From DATAQC01 sp046263055 (GTDB taxonomy: Bacteria; Actinomycetota; Acidimicrobiia; Acidimicrobiales; AC-14): a DNA stretch of 40,572 bases. The stretch is taken from contig JBHELO010000042.1 of assembly GCA_046263055.1 (NCBI GenBank), forward strand, positions 1 through 40,572, given 5' to 3'. Each line of letters begins with the position of its first letter. The first letter of the stretch is position 1. Below, one piece after another: positions 16,585 to 23,669 of the stretch. Under the pieces are notes generated by a model. The model saw only the letters and a program-made list of their open reading frames with translations. It was not told where the DNA came from and ran no database searches. Made by a program: the position numbers and the translations under genes.

Positions 16585-17508
16585 TCAGATCCGCTCGCGT
16601 ACGCGGGTGCCCAGCAGGCCCTGGGGCCGGACGACGAGCATGAGGAACAGGGCGGCGAAGGCCACGCCCGCCCGCACGTTGGTGCCGAACGCCTCCAGCG
16701 ACAGCACCTCCACCAGCCCGAGCACGTAGCCGCCCACGATCGTCCCCGGCACCGAGCCCATGCCGCCGAGCACGATGACGGCCAGGCCCCGCAGCTCCAC
16801 CTGGTCGCGCCCGATGTAGGGGCTGATGTCGGAGATGGCGACGCCGAAGAGGATGCCCGCCAGGCCGGCCAGGGCCGACGACACCACTACCGTCGACAGG
16901 ACCACCCGGTCGACGTCGATGCCGAGGAGCTGGGCGGCCCGCACGTTCTCGGCCACCGCCCGCACCGCCCGCCCGGCCTGGGTCCGGCGCAGCACCCAGC
17001 CCATGGCCACCATGAGCAGCACGGAGACGACGAGGATGGCCACCTTGGTGGCCGGCACCGACAGCCCGGCCAGGTGGAACGTGGTGGTGGGAACGGTGCC
17101 GGCCGGGAACTTCACCGAGTTGGCGCCGTCCCGCCACAGCCAGCCGAACGCCCCACCACCGCGCGACTGCTCCACCGCGGCCACGAACACCAGCGCCAGG
17201 CCGATGGTGGAGATAAGGGCGGCGATGGGCGGCGCGCCCCGCCGGCGCAAGGGCCGGAGGGCCACGAACTCGATGACCACCCCCAGCAGCCCGGAGGCCA
17301 CCACCGCCAGGGGGGCGGCCAGCCAGAAGGGCAGGCCGTGGATGGCGACGAGGGAGTAGGCCATCACCGCCCCCAGCATGAACACCCCGCTGTGGGCCAG
17401 GTTGAGCACGTCGAGCACGCCGAACACCAGCGTGTAGCCCAACGCGAACAGGGCGTAGATGGACCCGATGAAGATGCCGTTGAGCAGCTGCTGGGCGAGC
17501 TCCCTCAT
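16585..17508 (-). CDS. livH: LivH-type branched-chain amino acid ABC permease
   Basis: 307 aa from ATG 17508. LivH family blocks: GIFIGSIYALFALGYTLVFGVLDVLNLAHSG at the start, then GxxxGxxxE-like GLLGVVIEFVALRPLR, MGWVLRRTQAGRAVRAVAENVRAAQLLGID, and VIVLGGMGSVPGTIVGGYVLGLVE. The end LVVRPQGLLGTRVRERI is typical. It forms the transmembrane pathway with LivM. 23 bp after livK; the next gene starts on the base after its stop. Confidence 0.94.
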   Translation of the reverse strand: MRELAQQLLNGIFIGSIYALFALGYTLVFGVLDVLNLAHSGVFMLGAVMAYSLVAIHGLPFWLAAPLAVVASGLLGVVIEFVALRPLRRRGAPPIAALISTIGLALVFVAAVEQSRGGGAFGWLWRDGANSVKFPAGTVPTTTFHLAGLSVPATKVAILVVSVLLMVAMGWVLRRTQAGRAVRAVAENVRAAQLLGIDVDRVVLSTVVVSSALAGLAGILFGVAISDISPYIGRDQVELRGLAVIVLGGMGSVPGTIVGGYVLGLVEVLSLEAFGTNVRAGVAFAALFLMLVVRPQGLLGTRVRERI

Positions 17509-17531
17509 GGGCTGGGGCTGGGGCGGGCGGG

Positions 17532-18722
17532 CTAGGTGGGCTTGATCGAGGACACCAGGGTGAAGCCCTCCTTGCCGTCCATGGCGATGATCCAGATGGT
17601 CTGGCGCACGTCGTGGCCGGCGGTGAACTGGAACGGTCCGAGCGGCGTGTCGATGCTCGTCTTCTCCAGGGCCGCCTTGAGCTTGGTGCGGTCGGCGGCC
17701 ACGTTGGTGAGGTTCAGGTTGGCCCGCTTGGCCGCGTCCACGAGGATCAGGACGCCGGTGTAGGCCTGGGCCGCGAACTGGTCGGGGTCGGTGTTGAAGC
17801 GGGCCCGGTAGGCGGACACGAACCCGGCGTTGGTGGCGAAGTCGTTGCCCAGGTACCAGGCGCTGGCGCTCTGGGCGCCTTTGCCGGCGTCACCGGCCTG
17901 CTTGGCGACGGCCGAGGTGTTGAAGCCGTTGCCGCCCAGGAACTGGCCGGTGAACCCCTGGCGGCGAGCTTCGCCCATGATCTTGGCGGGGATGGCGCCC
18001 AGCGACGTGATGAAGATGACGTCGGGGTGCAGGGCCACCGCCTTGGTGACGTAGGGCGTGAGGTCAGCCTCGTTCTTGGTGAACTCGATGGAGTCGAGCA
18101 GGCTGATCCCCGACTTGCCCACGTTGTCCTTCACCACCGAGGCGCCGTCGGCCGAGAACTTGTCGTCGTTGGGGAACAGCAGCACGCCCGTCTTGGGATG
18201 GGCCTTCTCGGCGTAGGTGCGAATGTTGGCGGGGATGGCGTCCGCCTCGCCCAGGCTGTCGCGGAAGATGTAGTCGCAGGGGTACGGGCAGGTGCCGACG
18301 ATGCCGAGGCCGGTGGTGCTCACCGCCAGCATCGGCGTGCGGGCGCTGTTGGCGATGGGGTGGGCGGCCACCGCCGAGTTGGAGAGGGTGGGACCGAGCA
18401 GGGCCAGGACCTGCTGCTCCTGGATCAGGCGCTGCGTGACCTGGGCCGATTGCGACTTGTCCGACGCGTCGTCCTGGATGTTGAAGCTGATGGAGGCGCC
18501 GTTGACCCCGCCCCCCTTGTTGACCACGTCGGTGGCCAGCTCCACGGCGTTCTTCTGTTGCGGTCCGTAGACCCCGCCCCCACCGGTCAGGGAGAAGACG
18601 GCCCCGAACTTGAGCGTCTTGCCCTTCAGCCCCGACGAGCTCGACGTCGAGCTGCCGCAGGCCACCGCCACCATCACCGTCAGCACTGCGGCCGCCACCC
18701 CGACCAACCGCGTTCCCCGCAT
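17532..18722 (-). CDS. livK: LivK-type substrate-binding lipoprotein
   Basis: 396 aa from ATG 18722. An ATG at 18728 exists, but AGGGAGG ends one base before it and 7 nt before 18722, so the second is chosen. The signal peptide ends in a lipobox VAVACGSS, making an acyl-anchored exported protein. The mature part is a periplasmic-binding-protein fold of the Leu/Ile/Val (ANF receptor) class: FGAVFSLTGGGGVYGPQQKNAVELA, ALLGPTLSNSAVAAHPIAN, AQAYTGVLILVDA. It delivers substrate to LivH/LivM. Substrate identity (amino acid, amide, urea or other) cannot be read from sequence. First gene of the Liv operon, so the promoter should lie in 18729-18830. Confidence 0.93.
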   Translation of the reverse strand: MRGTRLVGVAAAVLTVMVAVACGSSTSSSSGLKGKTLKFGAVFSLTGGGGVYGPQQKNAVELATDVVNKGGGVNGASISFNIQDDASDKSQSAQVTQRLIQEQQVLALLGPTLSNSAVAAHPIANSARTPMLAVSTTGLGIVGTCPYPCDYIFRDSLGEADAIPANIRTYAEKAHPKTGVLLFPNDDKFSADGASVVKDNVGKSGISLLDSIEFTKNEADLTPYVTKAVALHPDVIFITSLGAIPAKIMGEARRQGFTGQFLGGNGFNTSAVAKQAGDAGKGAQSASAWYLGNDFATNAGFVSAYRARFNTDPDQFAAQAYTGVLILVDAAKRANLNLTNVAADRTKLKAALEKTSIDTPLGPFQFTAGHDVRQTIWIIAMDGKEGFTLVSSIKPT

Positions 18723-18830
18723 TTCCATGCCTCCCTGGTCCGGCGCGAGCGTGCCGTTCGCCCCGTGCCGGATGGTACCGCCGGGCCCGGCGGGGGCGGC
18801 GGCCAGCCGGGCTGCTCCGCCGTTTCGGCG

Positions 18831-19355
18831 TCAGGCGCCTGGGGCGCCCGCCTTGAGCGGGCCACGGGTGCGGGGCGCGACCTGCTCGGGGCCGAGGTCG
18901 ACCCCGAGGTCGCGACCGACCTGGCGGTACCGGGCGGCCTTGGCGTCGAGCTCGGCCAGGAACTCCTGGAGGGCGCCCAGCTTGGACTCCACCTGGGCCC
19001 GCATCTCGCGGTTGATGGCCGTGGCCTCCGAGAGGATGCGGCGGTGGCGCTCGCGGGAGACACCCCGGGTGAACTCGGCCCGAAGCTGGGCCAGGCGGTC
19101 CTCGGCCTGGGTGATCGCCTTGATGCGCTCGAGGTCGAGGCCGAGCACGTCGCGCAGCTCGAGGATGCGCCGTAGCCGGGCCGCGTCGGCCGCCGAGTAC
19201 CGACGGCTGCCGCCGGGGCTGGCGCCGGCGGGGGCGATGAGTCCCAGCTCCTGGTAGTAGCGCAGGGTGCGCGGGGACACGCCGGCCTCGTGGGCCACCT
19301 CGCCGATGCGGTAGCGGGGGACGTCGTCGTCGGCCACCGTCGGGGCGGGGGTCAC
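18831..19355 (-). CDS. MerR-family transcriptional regulator
   Basis: 174 aa from GTG 19355, overlapping the exporter stop by 4 bp (GTGA). The winged helix is YRIGEVAHEAGVSPRTLRYYQELGLIAPAG...GSRRYS (residues ~14-55), followed by a long dimerisation coiled coil (REMRAQVESKLGALQEFLAELDAKAARY). No C-terminal Cys metal site or large ligand domain is present. The best candidate target is the palindrome in the exporter promoter at 21185-21202, giving autoregulation of the two-gene operon. The effector is unknown. Confidence 0.93.
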   Translation of the reverse strand: MTPAPTVADDDVPRYRIGEVAHEAGVSPRTLRYYQELGLIAPAGASPGGSRRYSAADAARLRRILELRDVLGLDLERIKAITQAEDRLAQLRAEFTRGVSRERHRRILSEATAINREMRAQVESKLGALQEFLAELDAKAARYRQVGRDLGVDLGPEQVAPRTRGPLKAGAPGA

Positions 19356-21145
19356 GCCGGCACCCACTCCTCGGGCTCGGGCGACTCGTCCACGTCGGCC
19401 CCGGGGTGGCGCGGCTCGCCCATGGGCCCGACGTCCTCGTCGTCCTCGTTGTGGACGTACTTGCCGCCCCGCTTCCACGACGCCCAGGCCGCGATCAGGC
19501 ACATCAACAGGGAGGCGGTGAGGGCGATGCGCAGGCCCGTCATGAACGGCCCGGAGATGAGGTGGGGGAAGAAGGTCTTGCCGGTGAGGGTCTTCCACTG
19601 GGCGTCGGACACACCGGCCACTGCCTGGCTGCCGAGGAGCTTCTCCATGGGGTTGTAGCCGAGAAAGGCGGCGAACAGGCTGCCCACCGGGGGCAGGTGG
19701 GCGATGCGCTCGGCGGTGGCGGGGGCCACTCCGTTGGCCCGCAGACCGGACGACAGCGAGCTCGGAAGCGTCGACGACAGGCCGAGGATCATCAGGCTGA
19801 AGAAGACGCCGATGGACAGCACCATCCCGGTGTTCTGGAACGTGGCCCGCATGCCCGAGGCCGCGCCCCGCTGGCGGGCGGGGACGCTGTTCATGATGCC
19901 GGTGGTGTTCGGCGCCGCGAACAGGCCCATGCCCGCGCCGTTGAGCAGCAGGAGCAGGGCGAAGGCGGGGAAGCCGAAGTTGGCGGGCAGGAGCATCAGG
20001 AACCCGAAGGAGGCGGCGGCCACGAACATTCCCCCGGTGGCGAAGGGCCGGGCGCCGTAGCGGTCGGACAGCCATCCGGACAGGGGGCCGGCCACCAGAA
20101 ACCCGCCGGTGAGCGGGAGCATGTAGATGCCGGCCCACAGCGGCGTGCGCTCGAAGCTGTAGCCGTGGAGGGGCAGCCAGATGCCCTGGAGCCAGATGAT
20201 CAGCATGAACTGCAGGCCACCCCGCCCGATGGAGGCGAGGAGGCCGGCGGCGTTGCCCATGGCGAAGGGCCGGATGCGGAACAGGTCCAGGCGGAACATG
20301 GGGTCGGGCACCCGGTGCTCGATGCCCCCGAACAGCAGGAGGAGGGCCACGCCGCCCAGCAGCTCGGCCACGACCCACGGACCGGTCCAGCCCATGGAGT
20401 GGCCGCCGTGGGGAAGGAGCCCGTAAGTCAGCCCGATCAGGATGAGGATCAGGCCGGCGCCGAAGGTGACGTTGCCCCACCAGTCGATGCGGGAGCTGGA
20501 TCGGCTGCCGACCTCACGCAGCTTGGCGTATGCCCAGATGGTGCCGAAGATGCCGATGGGGACGTTGATCCAGAACACGGCGCGCCAGTTCACGTCGGCC
20601 AGCAGGCCGCCCACGATGAGCCCGATGAACGACCCGGCTATGCCGGCGATCATGTTGACGCCCATGGCCAGCCCCCGTTCCTCCACTGGGAAGGCGTCGG
20701 TGAGGATGGCGGTGGAGTTGGCCATGAGGAGGGCACCCCCCACGCCCTGCACGACCCGCCACAGGATCAGCCACATGGCGCCCGCCGAGCCGCCCCAGGG
20801 GCACAGGCTGAGGGCGAGGGACGCGCCGCTGAACACCGCGAACCCGCGGTTGTACATGCGCACCCGGCCGAAGATGTCCCCCAGGCGGCCGAAGGTGACC
20901 ACCAGGACGGCGGTCACGACCAGGTAGCCCATGAGCAGCCACAGCAGGTACCCGACGTTGGACGGCTGGAGCGGGTCGAGGTGGATGCCGCGGAAGATGG
21001 CGGGCAGCGAGATCAGGACGATCGACGAGTCCAGGGTGGCCATGAAGATGCCCAACGTGGTGTTGGACAGCGCTGTCCACTTGTAGCGGTCGGGGCGCGC
21101 GTCGCCGGGCCCGGTGTCGGCGGCCCTGTCCCGTTCTGTCTGCAC
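19352..21145 (-). CDS. DHA2-family (EmrB/QacA) MFS exporter, 14 TM
   Basis: 597 aa from GTG 21145. AAGGAGGAG (21160-21152) ends 6 nt before it, which is why an upstream in-frame GTG at 21163 is rejected. Motif C/D1-type block LGIFMATLDSSIVLISLPAI in TM1, motif A-like FGRLGDIFGRVRMYNRG, GGALLMANSTAILTDAFPVEERG, and 14 predicted helices. It ends with an acidic tail (EDDEDVGP...ESPEPEEW). A proton-driven exporter of drugs or hydrophobic compounds; substrate unknown. Co-operonic with the MerR gene. Confidence 0.93.
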   Translation of the reverse strand: MQTERDRAADTGPGDARPDRYKWTALSNTTLGIFMATLDSSIVLISLPAIFRGIHLDPLQPSNVGYLLWLLMGYLVVTAVLVVTFGRLGDIFGRVRMYNRGFAVFSGASLALSLCPWGGSAGAMWLILWRVVQGVGGALLMANSTAILTDAFPVEERGLAMGVNMIAGIAGSFIGLIVGGLLADVNWRAVFWINVPIGIFGTIWAYAKLREVGSRSSSRIDWWGNVTFGAGLILILIGLTYGLLPHGGHSMGWTGPWVVAELLGGVALLLLFGGIEHRVPDPMFRLDLFRIRPFAMGNAAGLLASIGRGGLQFMLIIWLQGIWLPLHGYSFERTPLWAGIYMLPLTGGFLVAGPLSGWLSDRYGARPFATGGMFVAAASFGFLMLLPANFGFPAFALLLLLNGAGMGLFAAPNTTGIMNSVPARQRGAASGMRATFQNTGMVLSIGVFFSLMILGLSSTLPSSLSSGLRANGVAPATAERIAHLPPVGSLFAAFLGYNPMEKLLGSQAVAGVSDAQWKTLTGKTFFPHLISGPFMTGLRIALTASLLMCLIAAWASWKRGGKYVHNEDDEDVGPMGEPRHPGADVDESPEPEEWVPA

Positions 21146-21172
21146 CGGCCTCTCCTCCTTCACGTCAACGTC

Positions 21173-21202
21173 AATTTAGGGGCAGTTTACGCCAACGTCA
21201 AC
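21173..21202 (-). promoter_or_regulatory. Promoter and MerR-type operator of the exporter operon
   Basis: Minus strand: -35 TTGACG (21201-21196), 17-nt spacer, -10 TAAATT (21178-21173). Overlapping the -35 is a near-perfect palindrome GTTGACG-TTGG-CGTAAAC (21202-21185), the shape bound by actinobacterial MerR proteins such as LiuR. A second TTGACGTTGAC lies at the -10/start. The predicted leader to GTG 21145 is about 20 nt. Confidence 0.75.
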
Positions 21203-21334
21203 TTTGGCGGCCGTTTGCCCATTCCCGACCACCGGGGAGGAATGCGGCGCGGGCGCCCGAGCAGCGCAGCACCCCTCGTCGCAGGCGCTTGGCGCCGGTG
21301 CCACGCTTGCGCCGCGGCGCCCGCTAGTCTTGTT

Positions 21335-21435
21335 GGCCGAAGGGGAGTAGCCCCTGATCGGCTCGTCGACATGCTGGGACGGCGTCGTCCCCGGTGGGCC
21401 GGGCCCGGATGACCGGGCGGGCGAGACCTTCGACC
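21335..21435 (+). ncRNA. yybP-ykoY (manganese) riboswitch
   Basis: Aptamer-like sequence: P1 GGCCGAAGG (21335-21343) pairs with CCTTCGACC (21427-21435) with one mismatch. The hallmark GGGGAGTAG loop is at 21342-21350 and the second conserved loop, CGTCGACATGC, at 21364-21374. GGCTC/GGGCC (21360-21364/21396-21400) closes a helix with an inner hairpin GGGAC/GTCCC, and a CCCGG-ATGA-CCGGG hairpin follows. The 3' strand has the conserved GAGACCTTCG. These are the two Mn2+-chelating loops of Rfam RF00080. A TAGTCT at 21325-21330 could be the -10, starting RNA near base 21336. It precedes a cation exchanger, a known target class. Confidence 0.88.
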
Positions 21436-21460
21436 GTGTGCCGGCTGTCGCCCGGCCGCA

Positions 21461-21498
21461 GGTCGAGGTCGCCCTCCTCCTGCGGTCAGAAGGAGGAG
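21461..21498 (+). promoter_or_regulatory. Expression platform: SD-sequestering hairpin
   Basis: CTCCTCCT (21474-21481) is perfectly complementary to AGGAGGAG (21491-21498), the ribosome site of the exchanger, with a 9-nt loop. Just upstream, GGTCGAGGTC (21461-21470) can pair with the 3' side of aptamer helix P1 (GACCTTCGACC), giving a mutually exclusive alternative fold. Translational control by Mn2+ is the likely outcome; its direction was not modelled. Confidence 0.75.
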
Positions 21499-21501
21499 CT
21501 T

Positions 21502-22539
21502 GTGGTCCATGTGGTGCTGCTGGTCGGGGCGGCCGTCGCCATCTACGTCGCCTGCGAGTGGTTCATCAACGCGGTGGAGTGGCTCGGCCTCGAGCTCAAC
21601 GTTGGGCGGGTGGCGGTGGGGACGATCCTCGCCGCGGTGGGCACTGCGCTGCCCGAGAGCGTGGTCACCCTGGTGGCGGTGGCCTTCGGGGGGTCGAGCC
21701 GGGCCAAGGACATCGGCGTGGGGGCGGCTATGGGCGGCCCGCTGGCCCTATCGACGATCGCCTACGCGGTGGCCGGCTTCGTGCTGCTGTCCGTGGGACG
21801 GGCGGGGGAACCTACCCAGCCGGGGCGGGAGCAAGGCCGGCACCGTCGCCGGGGCGCCCAGGTCCAGGCCGACCTGTCGCGCCTAGCCCGCGACCAACGG
21901 TGGTTCCTGGCCGTGTTCGTCGTGAAGGTGGGCCTGGGCCTCGTGGCCTTTGCCGTCAAGCGGTGGCTGGGCGTGCTGTTCTTCGCGACCTACGCCGTGT
22001 ACTTCCGGCGGGAGATCGGCAACCGGGAAGGTTCGGAAGGCGACGGCCACGAGCTGGCGCCGCTGCGACTGCAACCCCGCAGGGCGCGTCCCTCCCGCGC
22101 CGCCGTGATCCTGCAGACGGCGGGCACGCTCGGGGTCATCTTTGCCGCCTCCCAGGTCTTCGTGCACCAACTCGAGTGGGCGGGCCCCAAGCTGGGACTG
22201 TCGGCAACCGTCACCGCCCTGCTCCTGTCACCGGTGGCCACCGAGCTGCCGGAGACGCTGAACGCGTTCCTGTGGGTGCGCCAGGGAAAGGTCGACCTGG
22301 CCCTGGCCAACATCAGCGGGGCCATGATGATCCAGGCCACGGTCCCCAGCGGGCTCGGCATCCTCTTCACCGGGTGGCGGTTCCACGCGCCCCTCATCCT
22401 GTCGGGGGCGGTGACCATGGCCGCCATCGCCTACCTGCTGGCCACCATGCGCGCCGGCCGTCTCACCGCCGGGCGGCTCGCCGCCACCGTCGGGTTCTAC
22501 GTCGTGTTCGCAGTCGGGCTCGTGCTCCTCCAAGGATGA
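21502..22539 (+). CDS. CaCA-family cation exchanger, predicted Mn2+/Ca2+ exporter
   Basis: 345 aa from GTG 21502, with GGAGG 5 nt upstream. Two inverted alpha-repeats are clear: VGTILAAVGTALPESVVTLVAVA (Glu52) and TALLLSPVATELPETLNAFLW, each with the acidic residue that binds the cation in Na+/Ca2+ exchangers (YrbG-like). About 10 helices are split by a hydrophilic loop of ~60 residues (GEPTQPGREQGRHRRRG...). The riboswitch in the leader suggests that the physiological cargo is Mn2+, exported when it is in excess. It is divergent from the DHA2 exporter and convergent with arsR. Confidence 0.88.
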   Translation: MVHVVLLVGAAVAIYVACEWFINAVEWLGLELNVGRVAVGTILAAVGTALPESVVTLVAVAFGGSSRAKDIGVGAAMGGPLALSTIAYAVAGFVLLSVGRAGEPTQPGREQGRHRRRGAQVQADLSRLARDQRWFLAVFVVKVGLGLVAFAVKRWLGVLFFATYAVYFRREIGNREGSEGDGHELAPLRLQPRRARPSRAAVILQTAGTLGVIFAASQVFVHQLEWAGPKLGLSATVTALLLSPVATELPETLNAFLWVRQGKVDLALANISGAMMIQATVPSGLGILFTGWRFHAPLILSGAVTMAAIAYLLATMRAGRLTAGRLAATVGFYVVFAVGLVLLQG

Positions 22540-22690
22540 GCTCCACCGAGCACGGGCGCCATGGTGGCACCACCCCGTGGCTGACATGCTTGCCCTCGCG
22601 GGAGCCGGGCACCTCCCGTCGACCGCCCGGTCGTCGCCGGATCGGCCCTCGGGAAGCAGAGCTCCCGGCCACCCTGGTGATACGGGGATG

Positions 22691-23050
22691 TCACGGCAGC
22701 AGGAGGCCGCCGAGCTCGGAGAGTCGCTCGGCCACCGGGCGGTACCACACCCATCGGCCCCGCTTCTCGCCGACGATCAGCCCGGCGTCGACGAGGACCT
22801 TCAGGTGGTGGGAGATCGTGGGCTGTGAACGGGCGAGCGGCTCGACCAGCTCGCACACGCAGGCCTCGCCGGCGGGCGCCGACGTGAGAAGGCTGAGCAG
22901 TCGCAGCCGGACAGGGTCGGCCAGAGCGGCGAAGTCACGAGCCAGGCCCCCCGCCCGCTCCTCCGAGAGCGGCGCCGAGAGCACCGCCGGGCAGCAGCCG
23001 GAGCCCGGCAGGTCCCCGCCTCGGTGCGTCGTCGTCGGGAGATTATCCAT
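22691..23050 (-). CDS. arsR: ArsR-family arsenic-responsive repressor
   Basis: 119 aa from ATG 23050, with GAGGA 6 nt upstream. Winged-helix ArsR/SmtB protein: LADPVRLRLLSLL, the As(III)-binding CVC motif in GEACVCELVEPL, recognition helix RSQPTISHHLKVLVDAGLI and wing GRWVWYRP. A further vicinal Cys pair (GSGCCPAVL) sits in the N-terminal extension. This layout is typical of actinobacterial arsenic repressors, where three Cys coordinate As(III) and release DNA. It is divergent from arsI and likely represses both through the intergenic palindromes. Confidence 0.93.
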   Translation of the reverse strand: MDNLPTTTHRGGDLPGSGCCPAVLSAPLSEERAGGLARDFAALADPVRLRLLSLLTSAPAGEACVCELVEPLARSQPTISHHLKVLVDAGLIVGEKRGRWVWYRPVAERLSELGGLLLP

Positions 23051-23101
23051 TGACAGTCCTCGATGTATGGGGTACAAACATCGACGACAGTCTATCAATG
23101 G
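23050..23101. promoter_or_regulatory. Divergent arsR/arsI promoters with ArsR operator
   Basis: For arsI: TTGACA (23050-23055), 17 nt, TACAAA (23073-23078), nearly consensus. In between lies a perfect 7-bp inverted repeat TCGATGT (23060-23066) / ACATCGA (23078-23084) spanning the spacer and -10. An outer repeat CCATTGA (23047-23053) / TCAATGG (23095-23101) mirrors the two -35 regions. For arsR, TTGATA (complement of 23093-23098) is a possible -35. Binding here would block both promoters. Confidence 0.8.
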
Positions 23102-23109
23102 AGGTACCG

Positions 23110-23583
23110 ATGTCCCGAGTCCAGCTGGCCCTCAACGTTGACGACCTGGAGGCGGCGGTCGACTTCTACTCGAAGCTCTTCGCCACGTCGCCGGCCAAGC
23201 GCCGCGACGGCTACGCCAACTTCGCGGTGGCCGACCCTCCGCTCAAGCTGGTGCTGTTCGAGCAGCCCGGGGCGGGCGCCAGCATCAACCACCTGGGCGT
23301 GGAGGTCGAGAGCTCCGACCTGGTCGGCGCCGCCCAGGCCCGCCTCGCTGACCAGGGGCTGGCCACTGCCACCGAGGACGGCGTCGCCTGTTGCTACGCC
23401 CGCCAGGACAAGGTGTGGGTCGACGGGCCGTCGGGCGAGCCCTGGGAGATCTACACCGTGCTGGAGGACGTCGAGATGCCCGGCGGCCAGCTCCGGACGG
23501 TGGACCCCGAGACCGGCGCCGTGTGCTGCGCGGTCGTGGGCGACGACGGTTCGGCGGCCGCCGGCCCTGCGGCCTGCTGCTGA
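23110..23583 (+). CDS. arsI: ArsI-type C-As lyase (VOC/CadI family)
   Basis: 157 aa from ATG 23110; GGAGG (23100-23104) 5 nt upstream decides against longer starts. Vicinal-oxygen-chelate fold: SRVQLALNVDDLEAAVDFYSKLF at the start with a His-bearing strand (SINHLGVEVES), the substrate-binding vicinal Cys pair GVACCYARQDKVWVDGPSG and the Glu strand EPWEIYTVLED. ArsI splits trivalent methyl- and phenyl-arsenicals into As(III) using Fe(II). The C-terminus has two more Cys pairs (AVCCAV, PAACC). Forms a two-gene divergent unit with arsR; no arsB/acr3 pump is in the window. CadI (cadmium-induced) is a related alternative name. Confidence 0.9.
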   Translation: MSRVQLALNVDDLEAAVDFYSKLFATSPAKRRDGYANFAVADPPLKLVLFEQPGAGASINHLGVEVESSDLVGAAQARLADQGLATATEDGVACCYARQDKVWVDGPSGEPWEIYTVLEDVEMPGGQLRTVDPETGAVCCAVVGDDGSAAAGPAACC

Positions 23584-23669
23584 CCGACCGCGGTGCTCGG
23601 CGCCGAGGGCGCGTCGTGTGCCATGTACCCACTTCGGCGGGCGTGGATCAGGCTCGCCCACATGGATCT

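Noticed and set aside
22540..22690. Terminator between the convergent exchanger and arsR
   Set aside because: Only short G/C inverted repeats were seen and no T-tract; nothing strong enough to annotate.
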